Origin: Pelagibius sp048268885
GTDB taxonomy: Bacteria; Pseudomonadota; Alphaproteobacteria; Kiloniellales; Kiloniellaceae
Direction of reading: 5' to 3'
Assembly (NCBI GenBank): GCA_048268885.1
Contig: JBLWUP010000002.1
Coordinates: forward strand, 1 to 64,000
DNA: 64,000 nucleotides
Below, in pieces: positions 38,101-48,184 of this stretch (positions within the stretch are counted from its first letter, which is position 1; each line of letters opens with the position of its first letter). A model generated the notes under the pieces. That model was not told where the DNA came from. It saw only the letters and a list, made by a program, of their open reading frames with translations, and ran no database searches. A program made the translations under genes and the position numbers.

Positions 38101-39816
38101 ATGAGCTTCGACAGCCAGAGCAACCGCATGCTGCTGCGCCAGAACGGCAAGTCCGGCGCCGCGCAGGGCAGGGCGCCGGACGATGCCGCCAAGACGGGCG
38201 TCGACCTGGCGGGGCCGGGGCCGGCCCGCCGCCGGCCGCGCGGCTGGCGCTCGCCGCTGCCCCGCCGCACCCTCACCATCAATGTCATGGTGCTGCTGAT
38301 CCCCGTGCTGGGCCTCATGCACCTCGATCAGTACCGCGATAGCCTGATCGCCGCGGAAATCGATTCCCTGCGGATCCAGGGCCGCGCCTTTTCGCTGTCG
38401 CTCGGCTCCACCGCGGTGGTCGCCACCCAGGTCGGCGACGAACGCCTGCTGCCGGAGGTGACGCGCAATCTCATGCGCGTGCTGCTGGTCGATACCGGCG
38501 TGCGGGCGCGCATCTTCGCGCGCTCCGGCGAAATCCTCGCCGACAGCTTCGTCCTCGGCGGCCCCGGCGGGCAGGTGCAGGTCCAGGCCCTGCCGCCGGA
38601 AAACGAAGGCGGCCTCGGCCTGCTGCGCCGCCTGCTGAACCTGGTCACCCAGTGGCTGCCCGGCAAGGACAACTTCCCGCTTTACCAGGAAGAGCGCGAG
38701 CAGAAGGCGCTCGACTACGAGGAAGTCATGGGCGCGCTCGGCGGCCAGAGCCCCGGCATGGTGCGCGTCGACCGCCAGGGCCGCCTGGTGCTTTCCGTCG
38801 CCGTGCCGGTGCAGCGCTACCGCCAGGTGCTGGGCGCCCTGATGCTGTCGAAGGACGGCGCCGCCGTCGATGCGGCGGTGGACGACCGGCGCCGCGACAT
38901 CCTCATCGTCTGCGGTGTCGCCTTCGCCATCACCGTCCTGCTGTCGTTCTATCTGGCCGGCACCATCGCGCGGCCGATCCGCCGCCTGGCCATGGCCGCC
39001 GATCAGGTCCGCTCCGGCAAGGGCCGGCAGTTCGGGATTCCCGACTTCACGCGGCGCGGCGACGAGATCGGCGATCTCTCCGACTCGCTGCGCGCCATGA
39101 CCGAGGCGCTCTGGGCGCGGCTCGACGCCATCGAGGCCTTCGCCGCCGATGTGGCGCACGAGATCAAGAATCCTCTGACCTCCCTGCGCAGCGCCGTCGA
39201 GACGGTGGCGCGCGTGGAAGATCCGGAACAGCAGAAGAAGCTGATGTCGATCATCCTCGACGACGTGCACCGCCTCGACCGCTTGATCAGCGATATCTCC
39301 GATGCCTCGCGCCTGGACGCGGAACTGTCGCGCGCCGAGACCGAAGCGGTCGACCTCGGCGCGCTGCTCGGCGCCCTGGTCGCGGTGCAGGAAGCCGCCG
39401 ACAAGCAGGACGCGCCGCGCTTCGTGCTCGACGTCTTGGACCACCAGGACCTGTCGGTGCCGGGCATCGAAGGCCGCCTCGGCCAGGTGTTCCGCAACCT
39501 CATCAGCAACGCGGTGACCTTCTCGCCGCCCGGCGGGACGATCCGCCTCGCGGCGCAGCGTCACGCCGACGAGGTCGTGGTCTCGATCTCCGACGAGGGG
39601 CCGGGCATCCCCGAGGGCAAGCTGGAGGCGGTGTTCCAGCGCTTCTATACCGAGCGGCCGGCGGGCGAGAAGTTCGGCACCCATTCGGGGCTCGGCCTGT
39701 CCATCTCCAAGCAGATCGTCGAGGCGCACGGCGGCGAGATCACCGCGGAGAACCGCCACGATTCCGGCGGCGCGGTCTGCGGCGCCTGCTTCGTCGTGCG
39801 CCTGCCGGCCGAATAG
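38101..39816 (+). CDS. chvG: ChvG sensor histidine kinase
   Basis: This 571-residue kinase has two membrane segments (about 55-75 and 265-285) enclosing a ~190-residue periplasmic sensor of the ChvG stimulus-sensing type (EIDSLRIQGRAFSLSLGSTAVV). Then come HAMP (AGTIARPIRRLAMAADQVR), HisKA with His353 in VAHEIKNPLTSLRSAVET, and a complete HATPase (NLISNAVTFSPPGG, DEGPGIPEGKLEAVF, GLGLSISKQIVEAHGG). The basic 50-residue N-terminal tail is cytoplasmic. It pairs with chvI just upstream and is 9 nt from the hprK-rapZ gene. Confidence 0.95.
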   Translation: MSFDSQSNRMLLRQNGKSGAAQGRAPDDAAKTGVDLAGPGPARRRPRGWRSPLPRRTLTINVMVLLIPVLGLMHLDQYRDSLIAAEIDSLRIQGRAFSLSLGSTAVVATQVGDERLLPEVTRNLMRVLLVDTGVRARIFARSGEILADSFVLGGPGGQVQVQALPPENEGGLGLLRRLLNLVTQWLPGKDNFPLYQEEREQKALDYEEVMGALGGQSPGMVRVDRQGRLVLSVAVPVQRYRQVLGALMLSKDGAAVDAAVDDRRRDILIVCGVAFAITVLLSFYLAGTIARPIRRLAMAADQVRSGKGRQFGIPDFTRRGDEIGDLSDSLRAMTEALWARLDAIEAFAADVAHEIKNPLTSLRSAVETVARVEDPEQQKKLMSIILDDVHRLDRLISDISDASRLDAELSRAETEAVDLGALLGALVAVQEAADKQDAPRFVLDVLDHQDLSVPGIEGRLGQVFRNLISNAVTFSPPGGTIRLAAQRHADEVVVSISDEGPGIPEGKLEAVFQRFYTERPAGEKFGTHSGLGLSISKQIVEAHGGEITAENRHDSGGAVCGACFVVRLPAE

Positions 39817-39825
39817 GCCCCGCTC

Positions 39826-41373
39826 ATGGCGGAGGGTTCCGGCAGCGAATTGATCCATGCCACCGCGGTGGCCGTCAGCGATCCGGCGACGGGCGATCCG
39901 GCGACGGGCGGTCCGCGAGGGGAGGCCCCGGGACAGGGGGCCCAGGGACAGGGAGAATGGGCGGTCCTGCTGCGCGGTCCCTCCGGGGCCGGCAAGTCGG
40001 ATCTCGCCCTGCGCCTCATCGACCGGGGAGGCGTCCTGGTCAGCGACGACCAGACCCGCCTGGAGCGGCGTGGCGGCCGCCTGCTGGCCTCGCCGCCGGC
40101 CAGCATCGCCGGCAAGCTGGAGGTGCGCGGCCTGGGCATCGTCGAGCTGCCGCACCGCGCGGCGGTGCCGGTCGCCCTGCTGGCCGACCTGCGCCCCGCC
40201 GCGGAAATCGAACGCCTGCCGGAAGAGGACTACGAGTCCATTGCAGGGGTACACCTACGGCGTATCGACCTCGATCCGGCGCAGATTTCTGCGCCGGAGA
40301 AGCTGCGCCTTGCCTTGCGCGTCGCCGCGACGCTTATAATGCGCGCCGCAGCGGGGGAGGCCCGTGAACCTGCCGGCGAACTTGCCCACGACCTTGTCGG
40401 CAAATTTGGTAGTACGATGAGCGATGAGACCCTGACCACGGCGCCGCCGGTGGCTGGTGAAGCTTCCGCACAAGGAAGCACCGGCGCCACGCAGGGCCGC
40501 GCGCGCCTGGTGGTGGTCACCGGGATGTCCGGGGCCGGGCGTTCGACGGCGCTGCGCGTGCTGGAGGACGAAGGCTACGAGGCCATCGACAACCTGCCGC
40601 TCAGCCTGCTCGACGCGGTGGTGAACGAAGTCGGCCTGCAACGGCCGGTGGCCATCGGCGTCGACATCCGCAACCGCGACTTCGCCGTCGGGCCGGTCCT
40701 GGAACAGCTCGACCGCCTGGCGGCCAATCCGCGCTTCGCCATGACCTTGCTGTTCGTCGATTGCGAGGACGAGGTCCTGGGGCGCCGCTTCACCGAAACG
40801 CGCCGGCGCCATCCGCTGGCCCAGGGCCGCCCGGTGGCCGACGGCATCGCCGTCGAGCGCCGTCTGGTCGCGCCTCTGCGCGAGCGCGCCGACCTGATGA
40901 TCGATTCCTCCCATCTGACGCCGGCCGACCTGCGCCAGCAGCTGCTCGGCCGCCTCGGCCTGGAAGGCACGCTCGGGATGTCGATCTTCGTCACCTCCTT
41001 TTCCTTCCGCCAGGGGCTGCCGCGGGAAGCGGACCTGGTGTTCGACGTGCGCTTTCTGAGCAACCCTCACTACGATCCGGAGCTGAAGCCGATGAGCGGT
41101 CAGGACCGGGCGGTCGCCGACTACGTCGAGCGCGATCCGGGTTTCGCCCCCTTCTTCGAGCAGCTGACGGCGATGCTGGCCGGCCTGCTGCCGCGCTACG
41201 AGCGGGAGGGAAAGAGTTATCTGACCATTGCCGTGGGCTGCACCGGCGGGCGTCACCGCTCCGTCTTCGTGGCCGAGCGCCTGGCCGCCTGGCTCGGCGG
41301 CGATGGCCGCCAGGTCCACCTGGCGCACCGCGATATCGCCCGAGAGCCGGCCCGCGCAGCGGCCAAGGCCTGA
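39826..41373 (+). CDS. HprK-RapZ fusion: HPr kinase/phosphorylase joined to RNase adaptor/NTPase
   Basis: This single 515-codon frame encodes two proteins that are normally separate. Residues 1 to ~180 are the short alphaproteobacterial HprK: IHATAVAVSD, Walker A GPSGAGKSD (51-59), VSDDQTRLERR and RGLGIVELPHR. From about 225 it is RapZ/YvcJ: GMSGAGRST (233-241), EGYEAIDNLPLSLL, VDIRNRD, TRRRHPL, FVTSFSFRQGLP, FDVRFLSNPHY and AVGCTGGRHRSV. No stop separates them. An in-frame ATG at 40417 (residue 198) could start RapZ alone but has no visible ribosome site. HprK phosphorylates HPr on Ser; RapZ binds GlcNAc-related signals or sRNA in enterics. A 15-bp repeat lies in the HprK part. Confidence 0.85.
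   Translation: MAEGSGSELIHATAVAVSDPATGDPATGGPRGEAPGQGAQGQGEWAVLLRGPSGAGKSDLALRLIDRGGVLVSDDQTRLERRGGRLLASPPASIAGKLEVRGLGIVELPHRAAVPVALLADLRPAAEIERLPEEDYESIAGVHLRRIDLDPAQISAPEKLRLALRVAATLIMRAAAGEAREPAGELAHDLVGKFGSTMSDETLTTAPPVAGEASAQGSTGATQGRARLVVVTGMSGAGRSTALRVLEDEGYEAIDNLPLSLLDAVVNEVGLQRPVAIGVDIRNRDFAVGPVLEQLDRLAANPRFAMTLLFVDCEDEVLGRRFTETRRRHPLAQGRPVADGIAVERRLVAPLRERADLMIDSSHLTPADLRQQLLGRLGLEGTLGMSIFVTSFSFRQGLPREADLVFDVRFLSNPHYDPELKPMSGQDRAVADYVERDPGFAPFFEQLTAMLAGLLPRYEREGKSYLTIAVGCTGGRHRSVFVAERLAAWLGGDGRQVHLAHRDIAREPARAAAKA
39880..39909 (+). repeat. Two exact 15-bp in-frame repeats in the HprK part
   Basis: GATCCGGCGACGGGC occurs at 39880-39894 and again at 39895-39909, encoding DPATG twice. 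It lies in a flexible stretch between the first strand and the Walker A loop, where typical short HprKs have only a few residues. Confidence 0.85.
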
Positions 41374-41458
41374 CGGTGGGGCCGCGATGGTGGGGGTGTT
41401 GACCCTGGAGGGCGATTGGGTCCTTATCATGGCAAGAGAACAAGCAAGACCAGCGCGC

Positions 41459-41481
41459 CCCCGGCCAGAAGCCGGGGTTTT
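41459..41481 (+). terminator. Intrinsic-terminator-like hairpin before the EIIA gene
   Basis: CCCCGGC (41459-41465) and GCCGGGG (41471-41477) pair perfectly around loop CAGAA and are followed by TTTT. It ends 24 nt before the EIIA start codon. It either ends the chvI-chvG-hprK/rapZ transcript or attenuates readthrough into the PTS genes. Confidence 0.6.
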
Positions 41482-41505
41482 GCGGTGGCGGGCAGGGAGC
41501 AAGGG

Positions 41506-41913
41506 ATGATCGGTCTCGTCTTGGTAACCCACGGGCGGCTTGCCGTGGAGTTCGTGCAGGCTCTGGAGCACGTCGTCGGTCCGCAGGAAAACGTGATGGC
41601 GATCTGCATCGGGCCGGAAGACGATATGGAGCAGCGCCGGCAGGACATCATCGACGCGGTGGAGAAGGCGGACGAAGGCGACGGCGTGGTGCTGCTGACC
41701 GACATGTTCGGCGGCACGCCCTCCAACCTGGCGATCTCCGTGCTCGACAAGGGCCAGGTCGAGGTCATCGCCGGCATCAACCTGCCGATGCTGATCAAGC
41801 TGACGGGCCTGCGCAGCACCGCCACCCTGGCGGAGGCGGTGACCCAGGCGCAGCTTGCCGGACGCAAATACATCAACGTGGCCTCGCAACTGCTCGACGC
41901 GGATAAGGAATGA
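41506..41913 (+). CDS. PTS EIIA component, mannose type
   Basis: This 135-residue protein from ATG 41506, after GGGAGCAAGGG, has MIGLVLVTHGRLAVEFV with phospho-acceptor His9 and TDMFGGTPSNLAI, the EIIA-Man signature. There is no IIB/IIC partner in the window, as in other alphaproteobacteria where this EIIA is the output of a purely regulatory phosphotransfer chain. Its stop overlaps the ptsH start by 4 nt. Confidence 0.93.
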   Translation: MIGLVLVTHGRLAVEFVQALEHVVGPQENVMAICIGPEDDMEQRRQDIIDAVEKADEGDGVVLLTDMFGGTPSNLAISVLDKGQVEVIAGINLPMLIKLTGLRSTATLAEAVTQAQLAGRKYINVASQLLDADKE

Positions 41914-42230
41914 CCGAAGAACTGCAAGACGCCGCGCAGCAGGAATCCGCGACGCAGGGCGCCGTCCAGCGGCGCCTGACCATCTGCAACCAGAAAGGCC
42001 TGCATGCCCGCGCCGCCGCCAAGTTCGTGAAGCTGGCGGAGAGTTTCGATGCGCAGATCACCGTGGTGAAGGGCGATACCCAGGTCTCCGGCTGTTCCAT
42101 CATGGGGCTGATGATGCTGGCCGCGGGACCGGGCTGTGAAATTGATGTGGAGGCCAGCGGTCCGGCCGCCTCCGAAGCCGTAGACGCGCTCGCGCGGCTG
42201 GTCGCCGGCAAGTTTGATGAAGACGGATAA
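41910..42230 (+). CDS. ptsH: HPr phosphocarrier protein
   Basis: This 106-residue protein has catalytic His32 in CNQKGLHARAAAKFVKLA and regulatory Ser63 in VSGCSIMGLMML, the site used by HprK. An extra ~18-residue N-terminal tail (Gln/Ala/Glu-rich) makes it longer than the usual 85-90. It receives phosphate from EI and passes it to EIIA, and overlaps both neighbouring genes. Confidence 0.95.
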   Translation: MTEELQDAAQQESATQGAVQRRLTICNQKGLHARAAAKFVKLAESFDAQITVVKGDTQVSGCSIMGLMMLAAGPGCEIDVEASGPAASEAVDALARLVAGKFDEDG

Positions 42231-43998
42231 GAAGACCAAAAAACGTCGGGAGGAACAGGTACTCGAAGGCCTCGGCGTCGCGCCGGGTGTCGCCATCGGG
42301 CCCGCCCATGTGCGCGAAGCCGGCGACCTGCAGGTGCCCGAGTACCATATCCCCGCCGGCCGGGTGAAGGCCGAGAAGACGCGTCTGGCCGACGCGATCG
42401 CCAAGGCGCTGCGCCAGGTCGGCAAACTGAAGGCGAAAGCGCTGGGCATCCACGGCCTGGCCGCCGAGGAACTGGGCTACCTGCTGGAAGCGCACGGGCA
42501 GATGCTGAATTCCAGCCGCCTGGTCGGCGGCATCGAGCGGCGCATCGAGGCCGACCGGCGCAATGCGGAGGCCGCGGTGATGGCCGAGATCTCCGCCATC
42601 GCCCAGGAATTCGAGGCCATGGAGGACAGCTACCTCTCGGCCCGCGCCGAGGACGTGCGGGAGGTCGGCCACCGCATTCTGCGCTGTCTCACCGACGAGG
42701 CCTATCACGGCTTCGGGGGGCTGGAGCGCGGCAGCCTCGTCATCGCCGAGGAGATCTCTCCGGCCGACACGGCCCTGATGGACCCGCGCGAGATCGGCGG
42801 CTTCGCCTGCGTCCTGGGCGGCGCCGAGGGCCATACGGCGATCATGGCCCGCTCACTGGGCCTGCCGGCGGTGGTCGGCGTGCCTGACCTGCTGCCCACG
42901 GTGCGCTCGGGCGACCAGCTGATCATCGACGGCACCAACGGCCTGGTCATCGTCAATCCCACGGCCCGACGCCTGGCCGGCTACGAGCGGCGCCTCAAGG
43001 ACATGGCGCGCGAGGCCCGCGCCCTGTCGCGGCTGCGCGACGTGGCGGCGAAAACCCGCGACGGCCAGCGCGTCGGTCTGCAGGTCAATCTGGAGCTGCC
43101 GCGCGAGCTGGAGCAGACCACCGAGACGGGGGCCGAGGGGGTCGGCCTGCTGCGCACCGAGTTCATGTACATGAACCGCACGGATCTACCGGACGAAGAG
43201 GAGCAGTACGGGGCGCTGGCGGAGATCGTGCGATCCATGAAGGGGCGCCCGGTCACGGTGCGCACCCTCGACATCGGCGGCGAGAAGCTGGCCTCCTCGC
43301 TCGGCGAGCACCTCGGCGAGGCGGCCAATCCGGCCCTCGGCCTGCGCGCCATCCGCCTGTCGCTGAAAGAACCCAAGCTGCTGCGCCCGCAGCTCGCCGC
43401 CATGCTGCGCGCCGGGGCGCACGGCCCTTTGCGCATTCTCCTGCCGATGATCACCACGCCCGGCGAGATCAAGGCGGTGCGCAAGGAGTTGGAGAAGACC
43501 GCCCGCCGCCTCGTCCGGCGCGGCGTCGCCATCGCCGATCCCCTGCCGCCGCTGGGCGTGATGATCGAGGTGCCCGGCGCCGCCCTGGCCGCGGATTCCC
43601 TGGCCCAGTCGGCGGATTTCTTCGCCATCGGCACCAACGACCTGACCATGTACACCCTGGCCATCGACCGGGGCGAGGAGCAGGTGGCCCACCTGTTCAA
43701 CCCGCTGCATCCGGCGGTGCTGCGCCTCATCCAGTTCACCGTGGAGGCGGCGCTTCGCGCGCGCATTCCGGTCTCGGTCTGCGGCGAAATCGCCGGCGAC
43801 CCGCGCTATACGGCGCTGCTGATCGGCCTGGGCGTGCGCGAGCTGTCGATGACCGCCAAGGCCATTCCCCGGGTCAAGAGCCGCATCCTCTCCATCGACA
43901 TGCACGCCGCCGGGCGGCGGGCCATGATGATCATGGAGCAGGTCGACAGCGGGCGCATCGCCGCGCTGCTCGACGATTTCAACGAAACCGCGAGCTAG
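42217..43998 (+). CDS. ptsI: PTS enzyme I (phosphoenolpyruvate-protein phosphotransferase)
   Basis: The protein is 593 residues from ATG 42217; a TTG immediately before it is also in frame. Features: EGLGVAPGVAIGPAH, phospho-His206 in LGGAEGHTAIMARSLG, LLRTEFMYMNR, RTLDIGGEKLA, and the PEP-binding FFAIGTNDLTMYTLAIDRG with catalytic Cys in PVSVCGEIAGDP. There is no GAF domain, so it is the canonical sugar EI form rather than EI-Ntr, although here it feeds a regulatory EIIA. The start lies inside the end of ptsH, so translation is coupled. Confidence 0.95.
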   Translation: MKTDKKTKKRREEQVLEGLGVAPGVAIGPAHVREAGDLQVPEYHIPAGRVKAEKTRLADAIAKALRQVGKLKAKALGIHGLAAEELGYLLEAHGQMLNSSRLVGGIERRIEADRRNAEAAVMAEISAIAQEFEAMEDSYLSARAEDVREVGHRILRCLTDEAYHGFGGLERGSLVIAEEISPADTALMDPREIGGFACVLGGAEGHTAIMARSLGLPAVVGVPDLLPTVRSGDQLIIDGTNGLVIVNPTARRLAGYERRLKDMAREARALSRLRDVAAKTRDGQRVGLQVNLELPRELEQTTETGAEGVGLLRTEFMYMNRTDLPDEEEQYGALAEIVRSMKGRPVTVRTLDIGGEKLASSLGEHLGEAANPALGLRAIRLSLKEPKLLRPQLAAMLRAGAHGPLRILLPMITTPGEIKAVRKELEKTARRLVRRGVAIADPLPPLGVMIEVPGAALAADSLAQSADFFAIGTNDLTMYTLAIDRGEEQVAHLFNPLHPAVLRLIQFTVEAALRARIPVSVCGEIAGDPRYTALLIGLGVRELSMTAKAIPRVKSRILSIDMHAAGRRAMMIMEQVDSGRIAALLDDFNETAS

Positions 43999-44135
43999 GG
44001 CGCTTTCCTTCTCGCCTCCATGCCCTTGCGGCTTGGCGCGCGGGCTGATACATGAGCCGCTCTATTCTTGAAGCGGCACAGAGGCTCCGCGGCCGGCAGT
44101 TCGCCGGGGCCGGACCCGAATGTAGGAAGGACAGC

Positions 44136-45536
<1,401 letters not shown>

Positions 45537-45749
45537 TTTGGCGGCCGGCGGCCGGCGGCGGGCGGGGCGCGCGCCTCGCTTGCCGCTTTGACGGCTTGGG
45601 CTTAGACTCTTCCGCTGTGAGAGGGGCCTCGACAGAGCGCCGGCTTTGCCGGCGGGGCAGGAAAGCGCTGATCTTCGTGGATACGGGGGCGGTTGCGGGC
45701 CATTCTGGCTGCCTTGCAGGCCACGGCACCGGACGCCGCGGAGGACCGG

Positions 45750-48125
45750 ATGTTTGAGGCAGGCGGGCTGCTCTGGCCCTTGCTTCTGCTGCTTTCCCTG
45801 ATTGCCCTGGGCTTTTGCCTGCGGCTCATCACCACATCGCGCAAAGCGCTGGAAGACAGCCAGGAGCATACCCTGGCGGCGGAAACCCGTGCCGGGAACC
45901 TGGCGGCGACGCTGCAGGCCGCGCCCTGGCCGCAGGTCAGCCTCGGCACCGACGGGGGCGGCGTTCCGGCGCCCGAGGCCGCGGCCCTGCTCGGCCTTTC
46001 CGATGATGAAGCGCTCTCCGAAACACGCCTGCTCGAGGCGCTCGACGCCGCTTCGCGGGCCCGCATCGAACCGGCGCTGGGCGACCTGCAGAGCGGCGGC
46101 CAGGCCTTCGACCTGGAAGCCCGCCTGGCGGACGGCAGCCGGCTTCTGATCCTGCACGGACGCCGCGCCGCGGCGGGGGGCGAGACGACGGTCTGGCTGG
46201 AGGACCGCTCCCAGGCGGCGCGCCAGGAAGCGGCCCTGAAGAGCGAGGCGAAGCATCTGCGCGCGGTCATCGACTCCCTGCCCATGGCGCTGTGGCTGCG
46301 CGACGGCCAGGGCAAGCTCACCGACTGCAACCGCTTCTATGCCCAGGCGGTGGACGGCGAGGCCGAGGCGGTGGTGAGCGACGGCGCCGAGCTGCTCGGC
46401 CGCTCCAAGTCGGCGGCGGCCCTGGCCCTGGCCGAGCAGGCGCGCCAGAGCGGAGAGCCGGCCAGCGAGACCCAGCATGTGGTGATGGGCGGCGCGCGCC
46501 ACCTGCTGGAAATCTTCGAGCTGCCGTTCGGCAAGGGGGCGACCCTGGGTCTGGCTTTCGACCGCACCCAGCTGGAAGAAGTGCAGGCGGAGCTGGGCCG
46601 CCATATCCGCGTGCAGTCGGAGATGCTGGAGAACCTCTCCACGGCCATCGCCATCTACGGCCGGGACCTGCACCTCATGTTCTTCAACACCGCCTATGCC
46701 CGCCTTTGGGAACTGGACGAGGACTTTCTGCAGACCCAGCCGCACCTGGGCGACGTGCTGGAGGCGCTGCGTGAGCGGCGGCGCTTTCCCGAGTATCCGA
46801 ACTTCCCTGCCTACAAGCGCGAAGTGCTGCAGAAGTACGCCACCCTCATCGCCCAGGAAGAGGAACTGGTGCACCTGCCCGACGGCAGCACCCTGCGCAT
46901 GGTGGTCACGCCGCACCCCTTCGGCGGCATCCTGCTGTCCTACGAGGACGTCACCGACCGCCTGGCGCTGGAGCGCAGCTACAACACCCTGACCGAGGTG
47001 CAGCGCGAGACCATCGACAACCTATACGAAGGCGTCGCGGTCTACGGGGCGGACGGCCGCCTGAAGCTGTTCAATCCGGGGCTCTGCGACATGTGGCACT
47101 TGGAGCCGGAGTTCTTGCGGGGCGAGCCGCATGTGCGCGACGTGCTGACCAAGACGCGCGGCCTCTTCAGCGTCTCGGACGATGACTGGCCCGACTATGC
47201 CGAGCGCATCATCGCCCGCACCACCGATCCCGACGCCCGCAGCGGCCGCATCGAGCGCCCCGACGGCAGCGTCATCGACTGGGCGCAGGTGCCGCTGCCC
47301 GACGGCGGCGTGCTGTTCAGCTATGTCGACGTGTCCGACACCATCCGCGTCGAGCGGGCGCTGATCGAACGCAACGAAGCCCTGGAGACCGCCGACCGGC
47401 TGAAGTCGGAGTTCATCGCCAACATCTCCTACGAGCTGCGCACGCCCTTGAACGCCATCATCGGTTTCGCCGAGGTGCTGGAGAACCAGTTCTTCGGCGA
47501 GCTGAACGAGCGCCAGCTGGAATACAGCCACGCCATCGTGCAATCCTCGCAGCAGCTCATCGCCCTGATCAACGACATCCTCGACCTGGCCTCCATCGAG
47601 GCCGGCTACCTGCAACTCGACCTGCAGCCGACCAATGTCAAAGCGCTGCTGGAATCGATCTTCACCCTGGGGCGCGAACGGGCGCACAGCCGCAATATCG
47701 ATCTGCGTCTGGAGTGCGACGACGAGGCCGGGGAGCTGCAGGCCGACGGCCGCCGCCTGCGTCAGGCGCTGTTCAACCTGCTGTCCAACGCCTTGAAGTT
47801 CACCAAGGAAGGCGGCGTGGTGACGATCGCCGCCAAGCGCCTGCCCGATGAGGTGTTGCTGGAGGTTTCCGACACCGGCATCGGCATTCCCGATGAAGAC
47901 CGCGACCGGGTCTTCGGCAAGTTCGAGCGCGGCTCCCTGGAGACGCGGCACAGCGGCGCCGGCCTCGGCCTCTCGCTGGTGAAGAGCCTCATCGAACTGC
48001 ACGGCGGCCGGGTCGACCTCGACTCCCGCGTCGGCGGCGGCACGCGGGTCATCTGCCACGTGCCGCTCGGCCAGCTTCCCGTAGACGGCGACGAAGGCGG
48101 CATCGCCCGCGACGTGGCAGAGTAG
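45750..48125 (+). CDS. divL: DivL-type tyrosine histidine-kinase homologue
   Basis: This 791-residue protein has one N-terminal membrane segment (GLLWPLLLLLSLIALGFCL), then about four PAS-like domains (~45-150, 170-280, 295-405, 415-530) and a HisKA-HATPase core. The H-box reads NISYELRTPLNAIIGFAE: the phospho-accepting His is replaced by Tyr561, the diagnostic feature of DivL (Tyr550 in Caulobacter). The ATPase boxes NLLSNALKFTKEGG, DTGIGIPDEDRDRVF and GAGLGLSLVKSL are intact. DivL does not act as a normal kinase; it relays DivK status to CckA and so controls CtrA. The ahcY-divL-tsaE neighbourhood supports orthology. Confidence 0.88.
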   Translation: MFEAGGLLWPLLLLLSLIALGFCLRLITTSRKALEDSQEHTLAAETRAGNLAATLQAAPWPQVSLGTDGGGVPAPEAAALLGLSDDEALSETRLLEALDAASRARIEPALGDLQSGGQAFDLEARLADGSRLLILHGRRAAAGGETTVWLEDRSQAARQEAALKSEAKHLRAVIDSLPMALWLRDGQGKLTDCNRFYAQAVDGEAEAVVSDGAELLGRSKSAAALALAEQARQSGEPASETQHVVMGGARHLLEIFELPFGKGATLGLAFDRTQLEEVQAELGRHIRVQSEMLENLSTAIAIYGRDLHLMFFNTAYARLWELDEDFLQTQPHLGDVLEALRERRRFPEYPNFPAYKREVLQKYATLIAQEEELVHLPDGSTLRMVVTPHPFGGILLSYEDVTDRLALERSYNTLTEVQRETIDNLYEGVAVYGADGRLKLFNPGLCDMWHLEPEFLRGEPHVRDVLTKTRGLFSVSDDDWPDYAERIIARTTDPDARSGRIERPDGSVIDWAQVPLPDGGVLFSYVDVSDTIRVERALIERNEALETADRLKSEFIANISYELRTPLNAIIGFAEVLENQFFGELNERQLEYSHAIVQSSQQLIALINDILDLASIEAGYLQLDLQPTNVKALLESIFTLGRERAHSRNIDLRLECDDEAGELQADGRRLRQALFNLLSNALKFTKEGGVVTIAAKRLPDEVLLEVSDTGIGIPDEDRDRVFGKFERGSLETRHSGAGLGLSLVKSLIELHGGRVDLDSRVGGGTRVICHVPLGQLPVDGDEGGIARDVAE

Positions 48126-48153
48126 GGGGGGGCAGAGTAGGGTGGCAGAGTAG
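48116..48153 (+). repeat. Short repeat overlapping the divL stop codon
   Basis: The decamer GGCAGAGTAG occurs at 48116-48125, 48131-48140 and 48144-48153, with a degenerate fourth copy after it. The first copy contains the divL stop. It looks like slippage-generated spacer DNA. Confidence 0.75.
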
Positions 48154-48184
48154 GCGGCGCGGAGTAAGCGGGCGCGCCTTGGTG

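Noticed and set aside
43999..44135. SAH riboswitch before ahcY
   Set aside because: The leader is short and I could not find the conserved core or pseudoknot pairing of the known SAH element.
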